DNA of 64,000 nucleotides from Plantibacter elymi (nom. nud.) (GCF_900177795.1 NZ_FXWJ01000002.1:62001-126000), one strand, 5' to 3'. Counted from the stretch's first letter, positions 1 through 10,236 are shown. The notes: generated by a model from the sequence alone, not told the origin. Program-made: numbers and translations.

Positions 1-1
1 C

Positions 2-547
2 GATCAGTTCACGAAGTTCCTCGTCACCACCAACCTGACGGTCGGTGAGTCCGTCCCCGTCTTCGGACAGGCGCTGGTCCTGTACTTCGTCAAGAATTCG
101 GGTGCCGCCTTCTCGCTGGGGGCCGGTTACACCTGGATCTTCTCGATCCTCGCCGCGGTCGTCGTCGTCGTCATCGTCTGGTTTGCGCGCCGCATCCGTT
201 CGCGCGCCTGGGCGATCGTCTTCGGCCTGCTCCTCGGCGGCGTGCTCGGCAACCTGACCGACCGCCTCTTCCGCGAGCCGTCCTTCGGCCTCGGCCACGT
301 CGTCGACTTCATCTCGACGCCCTGGATGCTCCCCGCGATCTACAACGTGGCCGACATCTGCATCGTGGTCAGCATGGCGCTGTTCATCCTGTTGACGCTG
401 TTCGGTGTCAACCTCGACGGCACGCGCACGACGCGAGCGAGCGAGCGGGCAGCCCAGGAAGCGGAGGACCGCGAGGCCGAAGCAGACGCGGCCACCCTCG
501 ATCCGGCGGAGCCGGGCGACGTGAGCCCGGACGCAGGCCGCCAGTGA
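2..547 (+). CDS. lspA: Lipoprotein signal peptidase LspA, 5' end missing
   Basis: Signal peptidase II cleaves the signal peptide of diacylglyceryl-modified prolipoproteins in the cytoplasmic membrane. The window opens inside the gene; 181 residues are visible. The family blocks are present in order: [10 protein letters not shown], then NLTDRL with the first catalytic Asp (about nt 250-267), then VDFI and YNVAD with the second catalytic Asp (about nt 340-354), between hydrophobic helices. A charged, Glu/Ala-rich cytosolic tail of about 40 residues ends the protein, longer than in many homologues. The stop codon overlaps the GTG of the next gene (GTGA), so it is translationally coupled to rluD, the usual bacterial neighbour. 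Its substrates here include CtaC and the FKBP lipoprotein encoded in this window. Confidence 0.95.
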   Translation, partial: DQFTKFLVTTNLTVGESVPVFGQALVLYFVKNSGAAFSLGAGYTWIFSILAAVVVVVIVWFARRIRSRAWAIVFGLLLGGVLGNLTDRLFREPSFGLGHVVDFISTPWMLPAIYNVADICIVVSMALFILLTLFGVNLDGTRTTRASERAAQEAEDREAEADAATLDPAEPGDVSPDAGRQ

Positions 548-1467
548 ACGAGTCCCGCAGTCTGTATGTCCCCGACGGACTCGACGGCGAGCGCGTCGAC
601 GCCGGACTCGCCAAGCTCCTGGGCTTCTCGCGCAGCTACGCGGCCGAGGTGGCGTTGGCCGGTGGTGTCGCCATGAACGGGAAATCGGTCGACAAGTCCG
701 ATCGCCTGCTCGCCGGCGCCTGGCTCGAGATCGAGTGGGCGCCTCGACGGGAGGCTGTGATCGTCCCGATCGCCGTCCCCGACCTCGGCATCGTCCATGA
801 CGACGACGAGATCGTGGTGGTCGACAAGCCTGCGGGCGTCGCGGCGCATCCATCGGTCGGTTGGGAAGGACCGACGGTGCTCGGTGCCCTCGCGTCTGCG
901 GGCTTCCGCATCTCGACCTCCGGAGCCGCCGAGCGCGCCGGCATCGTCCACCGGCTCGACGCCGGGACGAGCGGCCTCATGGTCGTCGCGAAGACCGAGC
1001 GGGCGTACACCTGGCTCAAGCGAGCCTTCCACGACCGCGAGGTCGAGAAGATCTACCGTGCGGTGGTGCAGGGGCATCCCGATCCTCTCGCCGGCACCAT
1101 CGACGGCCCGATCGGACGCCACCCCCGCCACGACTGGCGGTTCGCCGTGACCGCCGACGGCAAGCCGTCGATCACGCACTACGAGACGCTCGAGGCGTTC
1201 CCGTACGCCTCGTTGCTCGAGGTGCATTTGGAGACCGGCCGCACGCATCAGATCCGCGTGCACATGGCGGCCCAGCGGCACCCCTGCGTCGGCGACACGA
1301 TGTACGGGGCAGACGCGGCGCTCTCAGCGCGGTTGGGTCTCACCCGCCAGTGGCTCCACGCCACGAAGCTCGGGTTCGCCCACCCGGCCACGGGGGAGTT
1401 CGTGCGGTTCGAGGCGGACTACCCGTCCGACCTCCAGCACGCGTTGTCCGTGCTCGAGCTCGACTGA
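544..1467 (+). CDS. rluD: Pseudouridine synthase of the RluA/RluD family
   Basis: RNA pseudouridine synthase, 307 aa, a usual length. The N-terminal ~70 residues look like an S4 RNA-binding domain ([15 protein letters not shown]), followed by the catalytic fold with [16 protein letters not shown], whose Asp is the nucleophile, and the late family block [12 protein letters not shown]. RluD-type enzymes modify 23S rRNA helix 69; the exact target cannot be read from sequence, and RluA-family paralogues share these motifs. The start is GTG at 544, overlapping the lspA stop by four bases, so no separate ribosome binding site is needed. The lspA-rluD pair is widely conserved. Confidence 0.9.
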   Translation: MNESRSLYVPDGLDGERVDAGLAKLLGFSRSYAAEVALAGGVAMNGKSVDKSDRLLAGAWLEIEWAPRREAVIVPIAVPDLGIVHDDDEIVVVDKPAGVAAHPSVGWEGPTVLGALASAGFRISTSGAAERAGIVHRLDAGTSGLMVVAKTERAYTWLKRAFHDREVEKIYRAVVQGHPDPLAGTIDGPIGRHPRHDWRFAVTADGKPSITHYETLEAFPYASLLEVHLETGRTHQIRVHMAAQRHPCVGDTMYGADAALSARLGLTRQWLHATKLGFAHPATGEFVRFEADYPSDLQHALSVLELD

Positions 1468-1535
1468 GCCGACGCCCGCCCATCCCGTCGGCGTCCGCGA
1501 CGGCATCGCTGGAGCCGACCGTCAGCGGTGACGGT

Positions 1536-1541
1536 TAGGCT
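1536..1541 (+). promoter_or_regulatory. dnaE -10 hexamer TAGGCT
   Basis: TAGGCT in the 137-bp gap after rluD. A start near 1548 would give a leader of about 57 nt with GGAGG at 1592-1596, eight bases before the GTG of dnaE. No clear -35 is seen. Confidence 0.5.
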
Positions 1542-1604
1542 GGATCACAGACCACCTCGGCGTCCGCGCCGAACCCCACAGCACGATCCCCGGAGGCGCC
1601 GTCC

Positions 1605-4600
1605 GTGCCCACGTCCACCGATTCGTTCGTCCATCTGCACGTCCACAGCGAGTACTCGATGCTCGACGGAGCAGCCCGCGTGAAGCCGCTCATCCAGGCC
1701 GCGGTCGAGCAGGGGATGCCCGCCGTCGCCGTGACCGACCACGGCAACATGTTCGGTGCCTTCGACTTCTGGCGCACGGCGACCGATGCCGGGATCAAGC
1801 CGATCATCGGCACCGAGGCGTACATCACTCCGGGGACCGCGCGCGGCGACCGGACGCGGATCAAGTGGGGCGACGGCGGGGGAGACGACGTCTCCGGCGC
1901 CGGCGCCTACACGCACATGACCTTGCTCTCGGAGACCACCGAGGGGATGCACAACCTCTTCCGGCTCTCGTCGAAGGCGTCGATCGAGGGGTACTACTTC
2001 AAGCCGCGCATGGACCGCGAGATCCTGAGCCAGTACAGCGCCGGCCTCATCGCGACGACCGGCTGCCCGAGCGGCGAGGTGCAGACGCGACTCCGTCTCG
2101 GCCAGTACGACGAAGCGGTCAAGGCCGCGGCGGACTTCCGCGACATCTTCGGCGCGGAGAACTACTTCTGCGAGATCATGGACCATGGGCTCGGGATCGA
2201 GCGCCGGATCATGGCCGACCTCATCCGGCTGTCCAAAGACCTCGGCCTCCCGCTCCTCGCCACGAACGACCTCCACTACACGCACGCCGCGGACGCCAAA
2301 GCCCACGCCGCCCTCCTCTGCGTGCAGTCCGGCTCCACCCTCAACGACCCGAACCGGTTCAAGTTCGACGCCGACGAGTTCTACCTGAAGTCCGCGGACG
2401 AGATGCGCCGACTGTTCCGCGAGTACCCCGAGGCGTGCGACAACACCCTCGCGATCGCCGAGCGGTGCGATGTCGCCTTCGACACCTCGGCCAACTACAT
2501 GCCTCGGTTCCCCGTGCCGGAGGGCGAGAACGAGGAGAGCTGGTTCATCAAGGAGGTCGAGACCGGGCTGAACCTGCGGTACCCGAACGGGATCCCCGCC
2601 GACGTCCGCGAGCGCGCGAACTACGAGACGCGCGTCATCGTGCAGATGGGCTTCCCCGGGTACTTCCTCGTCGTCGCCGACTTCATCCAGTGGTCGAAGC
2701 GCAACGGCATCCGTGTCGGGCCCGGTCGTGGTTCCGGTGCGGGTTCCATGGCTGCGTACGCCATGCAGATCACCGACCTCGACCCACTCCGCCACGGGCT
2801 CATCTTCGAGCGGTTCCTCAACCCCGACCGCGTGTCGATGCCCGACTTCGACGTCGACTTCGACGACCGCCGCCGCGGCGAGGTCATCAAGTACGTCACC
2901 GAGAAGTACGGCGACGAGCGCGTCGCGCAGATCGTCACCTACGGCACCATCAAGGCCAAGCAGGCGCTCAAGGACTCGTCGCGCGTCCTCGGCTTCCCGT
3001 TCGGCATGGGCGACAAGTTGACGAAGGCCATGCCGCCGGCGGTCATGGGCAAGGACATCCCGCTCGAGGGCATCCTCGACACCAAGCACCCGCGGTACAA
3101 GGAGGCGGTCGACCTCCGTGGCATCCTCGACACCGACCCGGAGGCGCGGACCGTCTTCGAGACCGCGCTCGGCATCGAGAACCTGAAGCGCCAGTGGGGC
3201 GTCCACGCGGCCGGCGTGATCATGTCGAGCGACCCGCTCATCGACATCATCCCGATCATGAAGCGCGAGCAGGACGGCCAGATCGTCACGCAGTTCGACT
3301 ACCCGGCGTGCGAGTCCCTCGGATTGATCAAGATGGACTTCCTCGGGTTGCGCAACCTGACGATCATCAACGACGCCCTCGACAACATCAAGAGCAACCG
3401 CGACATCGAACTCGTCCTCGAAGACCTCGAACTCGACGACCGCGGCGCTTACGAACTCCTGTCCCGCGGCGACACCCTCGGTGTGTTCCAGCTCGACGGC
3501 GGACCGATGCGCGCGCTGCTGCGCCTCATGAAGCCCGACAACTTCGAGGACATCTCGGCGCTGATCGCCCTGTACCGGCCCGGGCCGATGGGCGCGAACT
3601 CGCACACGAACTACGCGCTGCGGAAGAACGGCCTGCAGGAGATCACCCCGATCCACCCGCAGCTCGAGGAACCGCTCTCCGAGATCCTGTCGACGAGCTA
3701 CGGCCTCATCATCTACCAGGAGCAGGTGATGGCGATCGCGCAGAAGGTCGCCGGCTTCTCTCTCGGGCAGGCCGACATCCTCCGTCGCGCGATGGGTAAG
3801 AAGAAGAAGTCCGAACTGGACAAGCAGTTCGAGGGCTTCTCCGGCGGCATGGTCGCGAACGGCTTCTCGATGGAGGCCGTCAACAAGCTGTGGGAGATCC
3901 TCCTCCCGTTCTCGGACTACGCGTTCAACAAGGCGCACTCCGCCGCCTACGGGGTCATCTCCTACTGGACGGCGTACCTCAAGGCGCACTACCCGGCCGA
4001 GTACATGGCAGGCCTGCTGACGAGCGTCGGCGACTCCAAGGACAAGATGGCGCTCTACCTCAACGAGTGCCGCCGCATGGGGATCCAGGTCCTGCCGCCC
4101 GACGTCAACGAGTCCATCGGGTTCTTCGCCGCAGTCGGGGAGGACATCCGGTTCGGTCTGGGTGCCGTGCGCAACGTCGGTTCGAACGTCGTGGAGCTCA
4201 TCCGGCAGGCGCGCGAGCGCGAGGGCCGGTTCACCTCCTTCCACGACTTCCTCCGCAAGGTGCCGCTACCGGTGGCGAACAAGCGGACCATCGAGTCGCT
4301 CATCAAGGCCGGCGCGTTCGACTCCATGGGCGACAGCAGACGTGCGCTCTACGAGATCCACGAGGACGCCGTCGACTCGGTCGTGAAGGACAAGCGTGCC
4401 GAGGCGTCCGGGAGCATCGGCTTCGATTTCGACAGCCTGTTCGCCGAGGTCGGCGAGGTTCCGCTCGCGAGCGTCCCCGCGCGCCCCGACTGGAGCAAGC
4501 GCGACAAACTCAACTTCGAACGGGAGATGCTGGGCCTGTACGTCTCGGACCACCCGCTGGCCGGACTCGAGATCGAGTTGGCGAAGCACGCCACGACGAC

Positions 4601-5123
4601 CATCACCGATCTCATGACCTCCGAGGGCATGGACGGCGAGACCGTCGTGATCTCAGGGCTCGTCACGAGTGTCCAGCACCGGATCGCCAAGGCCTCCGGC
4701 AACCAGTACGGCATGATCCAGGTCGAGGACTTCGGCGGCGAGATGACCGCCATGTTCATGGGCAAGGCGTACCAGGAGTTCGCCTCCGAACTCGTCGGCG
4801 ACTCGATCGTGGTGGTCCGCGGACGGGTCAGTGTCCGAGACGATGGGATGAACCTCCACGCGTACAGCATCTTCTCGCCCGAACTGCCCGAGGCCGGTGC
4901 CGACCGCATGCTCCAGCTCTCGATGGCCGACGCCCGGGCGACGACCGAGACGGTGACGACGCTCAGCGACGTGCTGACGCGGCACGCTGGGTCGACCGAG
5001 GTCCGATTGAAGCTCATCCGAGGTGAGATCGCGCGGGTGTTCGAGCTGCCCCACCGCGTCAGCCTCTCATCCGGACTGTTCGGTGAGCTGAAGTCCCTGC
5101 TCGGCCCGAACTGTCTCGGCTGA
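1605..5123 (+). CDS. dnaE: DNA polymerase III alpha subunit (DnaE1)
   Basis: Replicative DNA polymerase catalytic subunit, 1172 aa, normal DnaE1 length. The N-terminal PHP domain begins HLHVHSEYSMLDGA and keeps its metal-binding His residues, so PHP 3'-5' proofreading is plausible, as established for mycobacterial DnaE1. The polymerase catalytic Asp cluster PDFDVDFDD lies near residue 411, the helix-hairpin-helix and beta-clamp region follow, and an OB fold sits near residues 1005-1090 (TVVISGLVTSV). Start GTG at 1605 is set by GGAGG eight bases upstream and by the PHP block starting at once. It stands as its own transcription unit between rluD and hisD. Confidence 0.97.
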   Translation: MPTSTDSFVHLHVHSEYSMLDGAARVKPLIQAAVEQGMPAVAVTDHGNMFGAFDFWRTATDAGIKPIIGTEAYITPGTARGDRTRIKWGDGGGDDVSGAGAYTHMTLLSETTEGMHNLFRLSSKASIEGYYFKPRMDREILSQYSAGLIATTGCPSGEVQTRLRLGQYDEAVKAAADFRDIFGAENYFCEIMDHGLGIERRIMADLIRLSKDLGLPLLATNDLHYTHAADAKAHAALLCVQSGSTLNDPNRFKFDADEFYLKSADEMRRLFREYPEACDNTLAIAERCDVAFDTSANYMPRFPVPEGENEESWFIKEVETGLNLRYPNGIPADVRERANYETRVIVQMGFPGYFLVVADFIQWSKRNGIRVGPGRGSGAGSMAAYAMQITDLDPLRHGLIFERFLNPDRVSMPDFDVDFDDRRRGEVIKYVTEKYGDERVAQIVTYGTIKAKQALKDSSRVLGFPFGMGDKLTKAMPPAVMGKDIPLEGILDTKHPRYKEAVDLRGILDTDPEARTVFETALGIENLKRQWGVHAAGVIMSSDPLIDIIPIMKREQDGQIVTQFDYPACESLGLIKMDFLGLRNLTIINDALDNIKSNRDIELVLEDLELDDRGAYELLSRGDTLGVFQLDGGPMRALLRLMKPDNFEDISALIALYRPGPMGANSHTNYALRKNGLQEITPIHPQLEEPLSEILSTSYGLIIYQEQVMAIAQKVAGFSLGQADILRRAMGKKKKSELDKQFEGFSGGMVANGFSMEAVNKLWEILLPFSDYAFNKAHSAAYGVISYWTAYLKAHYPAEYMAGLLTSVGDSKDKMALYLNECRRMGIQVLPPDVNESIGFFAAVGEDIRFGLGAVRNVGSNVVELIRQAREREGRFTSFHDFLRKVPLPVANKRTIESLIKAGAFDSMGDSRRALYEIHEDAVDSVVKDKRAEASGSIGFDFDSLFAEVGEVPLASVPARPDWSKRDKLNFEREMLGLYVSDHPLAGLEIELAKHATTTITDLMTSEGMDGETVVISGLVTSVQHRIAKASGNQYGMIQVEDFGGEMTAMFMGKAYQEFASELVGDSIVVVRGRVSVRDDGMNLHAYSIFSPELPEAGADRMLQLSMADARATTETVTTLSDVLTRHAGSTEVRLKLIRGEIARVFELPHRVSLSSGLFGELKSLLGPNCLG

Positions 5124-5169
5124 CCCCGCTCGGGCGCGGGCGGCAGCCGGGACGGACCGCTGCGGACGA

Positions 5170-5175
5170 TAGGCT
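5170..5175 (+). promoter_or_regulatory. hisD -10 hexamer TAGGCT
   Basis: TAGGCT ends nine bases before ATG 5185, giving a very short or absent leader. This argues against the in-frame GTG at 5176, which would sit directly on the hexamer. Confidence 0.55.
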
Positions 5176-5184
5176 GTGACGGCC

Positions 5185-6555
5185 ATGATCACCACCATTG
5201 ACCTCAGGGGAGTGCGGCCGAGCCGCACCGAGCTCCTGGACATGCTGCCCCGTCCCGTCGTCGACATCACCGCGGCAGCGCATGCCGCTCAGGCGCTGAT
5301 CGACGACGTCCGAGCGGACGGTTCCGAGGCGCTCTCGGCGCAGGCAGACCGGTTCGACGGAGGACGACCTGAGCGGATCCGCGTCCCACAGGCCGAGATC
5401 GACGCCGCCGTCACCGCACTCGAGCCGGCCGTGCGCGCCGCGCTCGTGGAGGCCATCGACCGGGTCCGGACGGCCACGAGAGCGCAGGTCCCGCCGGAGC
5501 GCACGACCGAGCTCGCCGACGGCGCGACCGTCGTGCAGCGGTGGGCCCCGGTCGGTCGTGTCGGCCTCTACGTCCCGGGCGGGAAGGCCGTCTACCCCTC
5601 GAGTGTCGTCATGAACGTCGTGCCGGCCCAGGAGGCAGGCGTCGGCTCCGTGGCACTCGCTTCGCCTCCGCAGCGCGAGTTCGGAGGCCGCGTCCACCCG
5701 ACGATCCTCGGCGCCGCAGGGTTGCTCGGGGTGACCGAGGTCTACGCCATGGGCGGCGCCGGAGCGATCGGTGCGTTCGCCTACGGGGTACCCGACCTCG
5801 CGCTCGACCCGGTCGACGTCGTGACCGGTCCCGGCAACATCTTCGTGGCGGCCGCCAAACGCCTCGTGAAGGGGCAGGTGGGGATCGACGCCGAGGCCGG
5901 GACCACCGAGATCCTGGTCATCGCGGACACCGGCGCCGATGCCCGGCTCGTCGCAGCCGACCTCGTCAGCCAGGCCGAACACGACGAGGCGGCGGCATCG
6001 CTGCTCGTCACCGACAGTGCTGCGCTCGCCACCGCGGTGGAGGAGTGGCTGCAGCGGTACGCCGCAGGCACACGTCACGGAGCGCGCGTCGTCGAGGCCC
6101 TGGGCGGGCCGCAATCGGCGATTGTGCTCGTCGACGACCTCGAGGCCGCCGTGGCGTTCAGCAATGCGTACGGACCGGAGCACCTCGAGGTGCAGACCCG
6201 CGACCCGGAGTCGCTCCTCGGCGCCATCACCAACGCCGGCGCGATCTTCCTCGGCGACCACACCCCGGTGAGCCTCGGGGACTACCTGGCCGGGTCGAAC
6301 CACGTCCTCCCGACGGGCGGCCAGGCACGGTTCTCCTCGGGCCTCGGAGCGTTCACCTTCCTCCGGCCGCAGCAGGTCGTCCGGTACGACGAACCGGCGC
6401 TCCGTCAGGTCGCGGCCCACATCGTCGCCCTCTCGGGCTCGGAGGACCTGCCGGCGCACGGTGAGGCGGTGACGGCCCGGTTCGGGCTCGTCGATGCCGA
6501 GATCCGTGCGGCGGACGACACCGCCGCCCCCACCACCCCCGAGGGAGCCCGCTGA
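5185..6555 (+). CDS. hisD: Histidinol dehydrogenase
   Basis: Zn-dependent, NAD-linked oxidation of L-histidinol to L-histidine, the last two steps of histidine synthesis. 456 aa. Family blocks: [13 protein letters not shown], the metal-binding Gln/His in [13 protein letters not shown], the catalytic Glu-His in [10 protein letters not shown], and [15 protein letters not shown] with further metal ligands. ATG 5185 is chosen over GTG 5176 because of the -10 hexamer position and because family members start MI/MxxxIDLRG. The stop codon overlaps the nrdR start (TGATG), so hisD, nrdR and pyrD form one operon. No other his gene is in the window. Confidence 0.95.
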   Translation: MITTIDLRGVRPSRTELLDMLPRPVVDITAAAHAAQALIDDVRADGSEALSAQADRFDGGRPERIRVPQAEIDAAVTALEPAVRAALVEAIDRVRTATRAQVPPERTTELADGATVVQRWAPVGRVGLYVPGGKAVYPSSVVMNVVPAQEAGVGSVALASPPQREFGGRVHPTILGAAGLLGVTEVYAMGGAGAIGAFAYGVPDLALDPVDVVTGPGNIFVAAAKRLVKGQVGIDAEAGTTEILVIADTGADARLVAADLVSQAEHDEAAASLLVTDSAALATAVEEWLQRYAAGTRHGARVVEALGGPQSAIVLVDDLEAAVAFSNAYGPEHLEVQTRDPESLLGAITNAGAIFLGDHTPVSLGDYLAGSNHVLPTGGQARFSSGLGAFTFLRPQQVVRYDEPALRQVAAHIVALSGSEDLPAHGEAVTARFGLVDAEIRAADDTAAPTTPEGAR

Positions 6556-7037
6556 TGTACTGCCCGTTCTGCCGCCATCCGGATTCCCGTGTGATCGACT
6601 CGCGCACCAGCGACGACGGACTCGCCATCCGCCGACGCCGGCAGTGCCCCGAGTGCGGGAGGCGCTTCAGCACCATGGAGACCTCGAGTCTCGGCGTGAT
6701 CAAGCGTTCCGGCGTGGTGGAGCCCTTCAGCCGGGAGAAGGTCGTGAGTGGTGTCCGCAAGGCCTGCCAGGGCCGCCCGGTGACGGACTCCGACCTCGCC
6801 GTGCTGGCTCAGCGGGTGGAGGAGTCCATCCGCGCCACCGGCGCGTCGCAGATCGACGCGAACGACATCGGTCTGGCGATCCTCGCACCGTTGCGGGAGC
6901 TGGACGAGGTCGCGTACCTCCGCTTCGCCAGTGTGTACCAGGCCTTCGAGTCGCTCGACGACTTCGAGTCCGCGATCGCGCTGCTCCGCGTCGAGCACGC
7001 TTCCGGTGCCGCCCCCGTGCCGTCCGAGGAGCTCTGA
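6555..7037 (+). CDS. nrdR: Transcriptional repressor NrdR
   Basis: Repressor of ribonucleotide reductase genes that senses ATP/dATP. 160 aa, the standard size. The N-terminal Zn ribbon has both Cys pairs (CPFC and CPEC within residues 3-34); the ATP-cone covers about residues 46-136 (VIKRSG followed by VEPFSREKV). Its start overlaps the hisD stop by one base and pyrD follows after three bases. No nrd genes are in the window, so its operators must be elsewhere. The position between an amino-acid gene and a pyrimidine gene is unusual compared with the common nrdR-nrdJ or lexA neighbourhoods, but the operon is tight. Confidence 0.95.
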   Translation: MYCPFCRHPDSRVIDSRTSDDGLAIRRRRQCPECGRRFSTMETSSLGVIKRSGVVEPFSREKVVSGVRKACQGRPVTDSDLAVLAQRVEESIRATGASQIDANDIGLAILAPLRELDEVAYLRFASVYQAFESLDDFESAIALLRVEHASGAAPVPSEEL

Positions 7038-7040
7038 GCC

Positions 7041-8078
7041 ATGTACCGCTTCCTCTTCTCGCAGGTGCTGTCCAAGCTCGATCCCGAACGCGCACACCAC
7101 CTGGCCTTCGACGTCATCCGCTCGCTTCCCGCGACCGGCTTCGGCCCCGTCATCAGGCGCTGGACGGCGCCGCGACTCGACCAGTCGGTGGAGACGCTGG
7201 GGCTGCGGTTCGAGACCCCGTTCGGTGTCGCCGCCGGCTTCGACAAGGACGGCAAGGGCGTCCTCGGCCTCGGACTCCTCGGGTTCGGCCATGTCGAGGT
7301 GGGCACGATCACGGCGATCCCGCAGCCGGGCAACCCCAAGCCCCGGCTGTTCCGACTCATCGCCGATCGGGCGGTCGTCAACCGCATGGGCTTCAACAAC
7401 GGGGGAGCCGACCAGGCCAGGCGTCGGCTCGAACGGACCGCGCGGGTGAGCCGCCGACCGGTGCTCGGCGTGAACATCGGCAAGAGCCGTGTCGTGGACG
7501 TCGCCGACGCCACGGCCGACTACGTCCGGAGCGCGACGCTCCTCGCGCCCGTGGCCGACTACCTCGTGGTCAACGTCAGCTCGCCGAACACCCCGGGGCT
7601 CCGCGGCCTCCAGGAGCTCGACCAGCTCGCGCCGCTGCTCGAGGCCGTCCGTGCCGCCGCCGGATCCACGCCGTTGCTCGTCAAGATCGCACCCGACCTC
7701 AGCGATGCGGAGGTCGACCGCATCGCAGAGCTGGTCGTGGAACTCGGCCTGGACGGCGTCATCGCGACGAACACGACCATCTCCCGCGACGGCCTTGCCA
7801 CCGATCCCGCCGTCGTCGAGGCGGCCGGAGCCGGTGGGCTGTCCGGCGCACCGCTGGCCGCCCGCTCGCTCGTCGTCCTGCGGCGCATCCGGGCCATCGT
7901 GCCCCCGGAGCTGTGCGTCATCTCGGTCGGAGGCGTCGACACCGCCGAAGACGTCCGGGAGCGCCTGGCTGCAGGAGCAACCCTCGTGCAGGGGTACACG
8001 GCGTTCCTCTACCGCGGACCGCTCTGGGCGAAGCACATCAACCGCGGGCTCGACCGATTGGCCCGAACCGGCCGCTGA
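7041..8078 (+). CDS. pyrD: Dihydroorotate dehydrogenase, quinone type (class 2)
   Basis: FMN enzyme that oxidises dihydroorotate to orotate with membrane quinone as acceptor, fourth step of pyrimidine synthesis. 345 aa. The N-terminal ~40 residues (MYRFLFSQVL, then HHLAFD) form the membrane-associated helix pair specific to class 2. Family blocks include GVAAGFDKDGKG, NRMGFNNGG, VNVSSPNTPGLR with the catalytic Ser of class 2, KIAPDL and SVGGVDTAEDV. ATG 7041 lies three bases after the nrdR stop. The gene ends at a strong hairpin shared with the convergent DUF3043 gene. Confidence 0.95.
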   Translation: MYRFLFSQVLSKLDPERAHHLAFDVIRSLPATGFGPVIRRWTAPRLDQSVETLGLRFETPFGVAAGFDKDGKGVLGLGLLGFGHVEVGTITAIPQPGNPKPRLFRLIADRAVVNRMGFNNGGADQARRRLERTARVSRRPVLGVNIGKSRVVDVADATADYVRSATLLAPVADYLVVNVSSPNTPGLRGLQELDQLAPLLEAVRAAAGSTPLLVKIAPDLSDAEVDRIAELVVELGLDGVIATNTTISRDGLATDPAVVEAAGAGGLSGAPLAARSLVVLRRIRAIVPPELCVISVGGVDTAEDVRERLAAGATLVQGYTAFLYRGPLWAKHINRGLDRLARTGR

Positions 8079-8097
8079 TCGGCCTCATGCGCCATCG

Positions 8098-8140
8098 ACC
8101 ACGAACGCCCGCCGGTCTGGGACCGGCGGGCGTTCGTGGT
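8098..8140. terminator. Bidirectional terminator between pyrD and the DUF3043 gene
   Basis: A perfect 20-bp inverted repeat (8098-8117 with 8121-8140) and a three-base loop in the 69-bp gap between convergent genes. No long T tract on either side. Confidence 0.85.
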
Positions 8141-8147
8141 TCGGGGA

Positions 8148-8747
8148 CTACTTGTTGGGGAACTGGCCGCGCTTGACCTGCGGCTTCGGCAGGCGGAGCG
8201 GGCGCAGCTGCAGCGCGCGCATGGCGGCGTACCAGCGCACGCCCCGCTCGTCCTGCCCGAACTTCGCCCGCAGCGCCTTCCTGACGCGGAAGCCGAGGAA
8301 GAAGCAGTCGGCGATCGCGATGATGAAGAACACCCAGAGGGTGAGCATGCCGTAGACCTGGATCTCGGGCACCGGCATGAAGGTGAGGATGATCACGAGG
8401 AACATCACCGGGATCATGAACTCGCCGATGTTGAACCGCGCGTCGACGTAGTCGCGGACGAACTTCTTCTGCGGACCGCGCTCGCGTGCCGGGAGGAATT
8501 TGTCGTCGCCGGCGGCCATGCCGGCCTGCGCCCGCCGACGTGCTTCGGCCTGCTGCGCCTTCGCCGCCTTCGAGGCCTCCTTGCGGTCGGAGGGGACGAG
8601 CGGACGCTTGTTCTGCGCCTCGCGTTCCGCCCGCGACGGGGTCGGTCGGCCCTTCGCCTCTTTGGCGCCGCGGGCGAGGCGCTCAGCCGTCTGCGCTGCG
8701 GTCTCGACGATCGGCTCTGATGCCGGGGTGCTCTGCTGTTTGGCCAC
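8148..8747 (-). CDS. DUF3043 family membrane protein
   Basis: 199 aa, no known function. The first ~95 residues are very rich in Ala, Lys, Arg and Glu (cytosolic, probably partly coiled or disordered); residues ~110-165 hold two adjacent transmembrane segments (FMIPVMFLVIILTFMPV and MLTLWVFFIIAIADCFFLGF), followed by a basic tail ending QFPNK. DUF3043 proteins of this architecture are common in actinobacteria. GTG 8747 is preferred over the upstream in-frame codons because those reach into the divergent peptidase gene and its promoter; AGGAC precedes it. Divergent from the M20 peptidase gene with a 43-bp spacer. Confidence 0.8.
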   Translation of the reverse strand: MAKQQSTPASEPIVETAAQTAERLARGAKEAKGRPTPSRAEREAQNKRPLVPSDRKEASKAAKAQQAEARRRAQAGMAAGDDKFLPARERGPQKKFVRDYVDARFNIGEFMIPVMFLVIILTFMPVPEIQVYGMLTLWVFFIIAIADCFFLGFRVRKALRAKFGQDERGVRWYAAMRALQLRPLRLPKPQVKRGQFPNK

Positions 8748-8777
8748 GATGGAACGTCCTTGATTCGGGGATTCCCT

Positions 8778-8783
8778 TAAGAT
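8778..8783 (+). promoter_or_regulatory. -10 hexamer TAAGAT of the M20 peptidase gene
   Basis: TAAGAT ends seven bases before ATG 8791 and there is no ribosome binding site, so the transcript is predicted to be leaderless. Confidence 0.6.
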
Positions 8784-8790
8784 TACTCGC

Positions 8791-10236
8791 ATGACGACAG
8801 GTACCACGACGGAATCGACCCAAGACCCACGCAACGACCAGGAAGTCCTCGATCGGCTGCGCGAATCCGTCGCCGGTGCGTTGCCGTCGTCGATCGCCGA
8901 TCTGTCGGCGCTCGTCCGCATCCCCTCGGTGTCGTGGTCGGCGTTCGACGCGGCCGAGGTGGCGCGGAGTGCCGAAGCGGTCGCGGAGCTCGCCCGCGGT
9001 CTCGGTGTCTTCGACGAGGTCTCGGTGCGCCGGTCCGCCATCGACGGCGGAGCGGAGCTCGGACAGCCCGCCGTGCTGGCCCGCCGCGAACCGCGGAACG
9101 GCCGACCGACCGTGCTGCTCTATGCGCACCACGACGTCCAGCCCCCCGGAAACGACGACAAGTGGGACTCGCCGCCGTTCGAGCCGACCGTCCGCGACGG
9201 TCGCATCTACGGACGAGGCGCGGCCGACGACAAGGCCGGCGTCATGTCCCACATCGCCGCGATCCGAGCCGTCACCGAGGTCCTCGGCTCCGACCTCGAC
9301 CTCGGGATCGTGCTGTTCATCGAGGGAGAGGAGGAGTTCGGCTCGCGGTCCTTCGGTTCCTTCCTGGAGGAGCACCGCGACACCCTCGCGGCGGACGTGA
9401 TCGTCGTCGCCGACAGCGACAACTGGGACGAGCGGACGCCCGCGCTGACGATCGGTCTGCGCGGCAACGTCACCTTCCGGCTGCGGGTGAAGACCCTCGA
9501 CCACGCCTCCCACTCCGGGATGCTCGGAGGAGCGGTGCCGGATGCGATGCTGGCCACGGTCACCCTGCTCGCGACCCTGTGGGACGCGGACGGTTCGGTG
9601 GCGGTCGACGGACTCACCTCGCACGACGCCGTGACCCCGGAGTTCGACGAGGCGCAGCTCCGCGCCGAGTCCGGACTGTCCGAAGGCGTCTCGCCGATCG
9701 GACGCGGCTCCATCCTCAGCCGGATCTGGTCGCAGCCCGCGATCACCGTCACGGGCATCGACGCGCCGTCGGTGGCCAACGCCTCGAACACGCTCATCCC
9801 GGAGGTGTCGGTGCGCATCAGTGCGCGGATCGCCCCCGGGCAGGATCCGGCCGAGGCCTACCGCGCGCTCGAGGCCCACCTCCTCGCCAACAGCCCGTTC
9901 GGCGCGCAGCTGACGATCGACGAGGTCGACCAGGGGAGCCCGTTCCTCGTGGACACGAGCGGTTGGGCCGTCGCCGAGGCGAAGCGCGCCATGGCCGACG
10001 CCTGGGAGGTCGAGCCCGTGGAGACGGGTGTCGGCGGATCGATCCCGTTCATCGCCGACCTCGTCCGGGTCTTCCCGGACGCCCAGATCCTCGTCACCGG
10101 TGTCGAGGACCCGCACTCGCGCGCCCACAGCCCGAACGAGTCGCTGCACCTCGGCGTCTTCCAGAAGGCGATCCTCACGGAGGCGGTGCTCCTCGCCCGC
10201 CTGGCGGCCGCACCCCGTCCGTCCTCCGACGCGTAA
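8791..10236 (+). CDS. M20 family dipeptidase
   Basis: Predicted cytosolic zinc metallopeptidase of 481 aa, M20/M25/M40 family, closest in style to actinobacterial dipeptidases. Metal-site blocks: YAHHDVQPPG (first His ligand), GRGAADDKAG (bridging Asp), EGEEEFGS (general base Glu and metal Glu), and a late His in DPHSRAHSPNE. The dimerisation domain is inserted about residues 225-350 (HASHSGMLGGAVPDA). No signal peptide. Substrate cannot be assigned beyond dipeptide or N-acyl amino acid. A leaderless start follows TAAGAT. A second, distinct M20 peptidase is encoded at 44896-46215. Confidence 0.88.
   Translation: MTTGTTTESTQDPRNDQEVLDRLRESVAGALPSSIADLSALVRIPSVSWSAFDAAEVARSAEAVAELARGLGVFDEVSVRRSAIDGGAELGQPAVLARREPRNGRPTVLLYAHHDVQPPGNDDKWDSPPFEPTVRDGRIYGRGAADDKAGVMSHIAAIRAVTEVLGSDLDLGIVLFIEGEEEFGSRSFGSFLEEHRDTLAADVIVVADSDNWDERTPALTIGLRGNVTFRLRVKTLDHASHSGMLGGAVPDAMLATVTLLATLWDADGSVAVDGLTSHDAVTPEFDEAQLRAESGLSEGVSPIGRGSILSRIWSQPAITVTGIDAPSVANASNTLIPEVSVRISARIAPGQDPAEAYRALEAHLLANSPFGAQLTIDEVDQGSPFLVDTSGWAVAEAKRAMADAWEVEPVETGVGGSIPFIADLVRVFPDAQILVTGVEDPHSRAHSPNESLHLGVFQKAILTEAVLLARLAAAPRPSSDA

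Noticed and set aside
1545-4244. Long open frame antisense to dnaE (about 900 codons)
   Set aside because: Typical of GC-rich genes with strong third-position G/C. Its protein is Arg/Asp/Val-rich low-complexity sequence with no family, and it lies fully opposite conserved dnaE.
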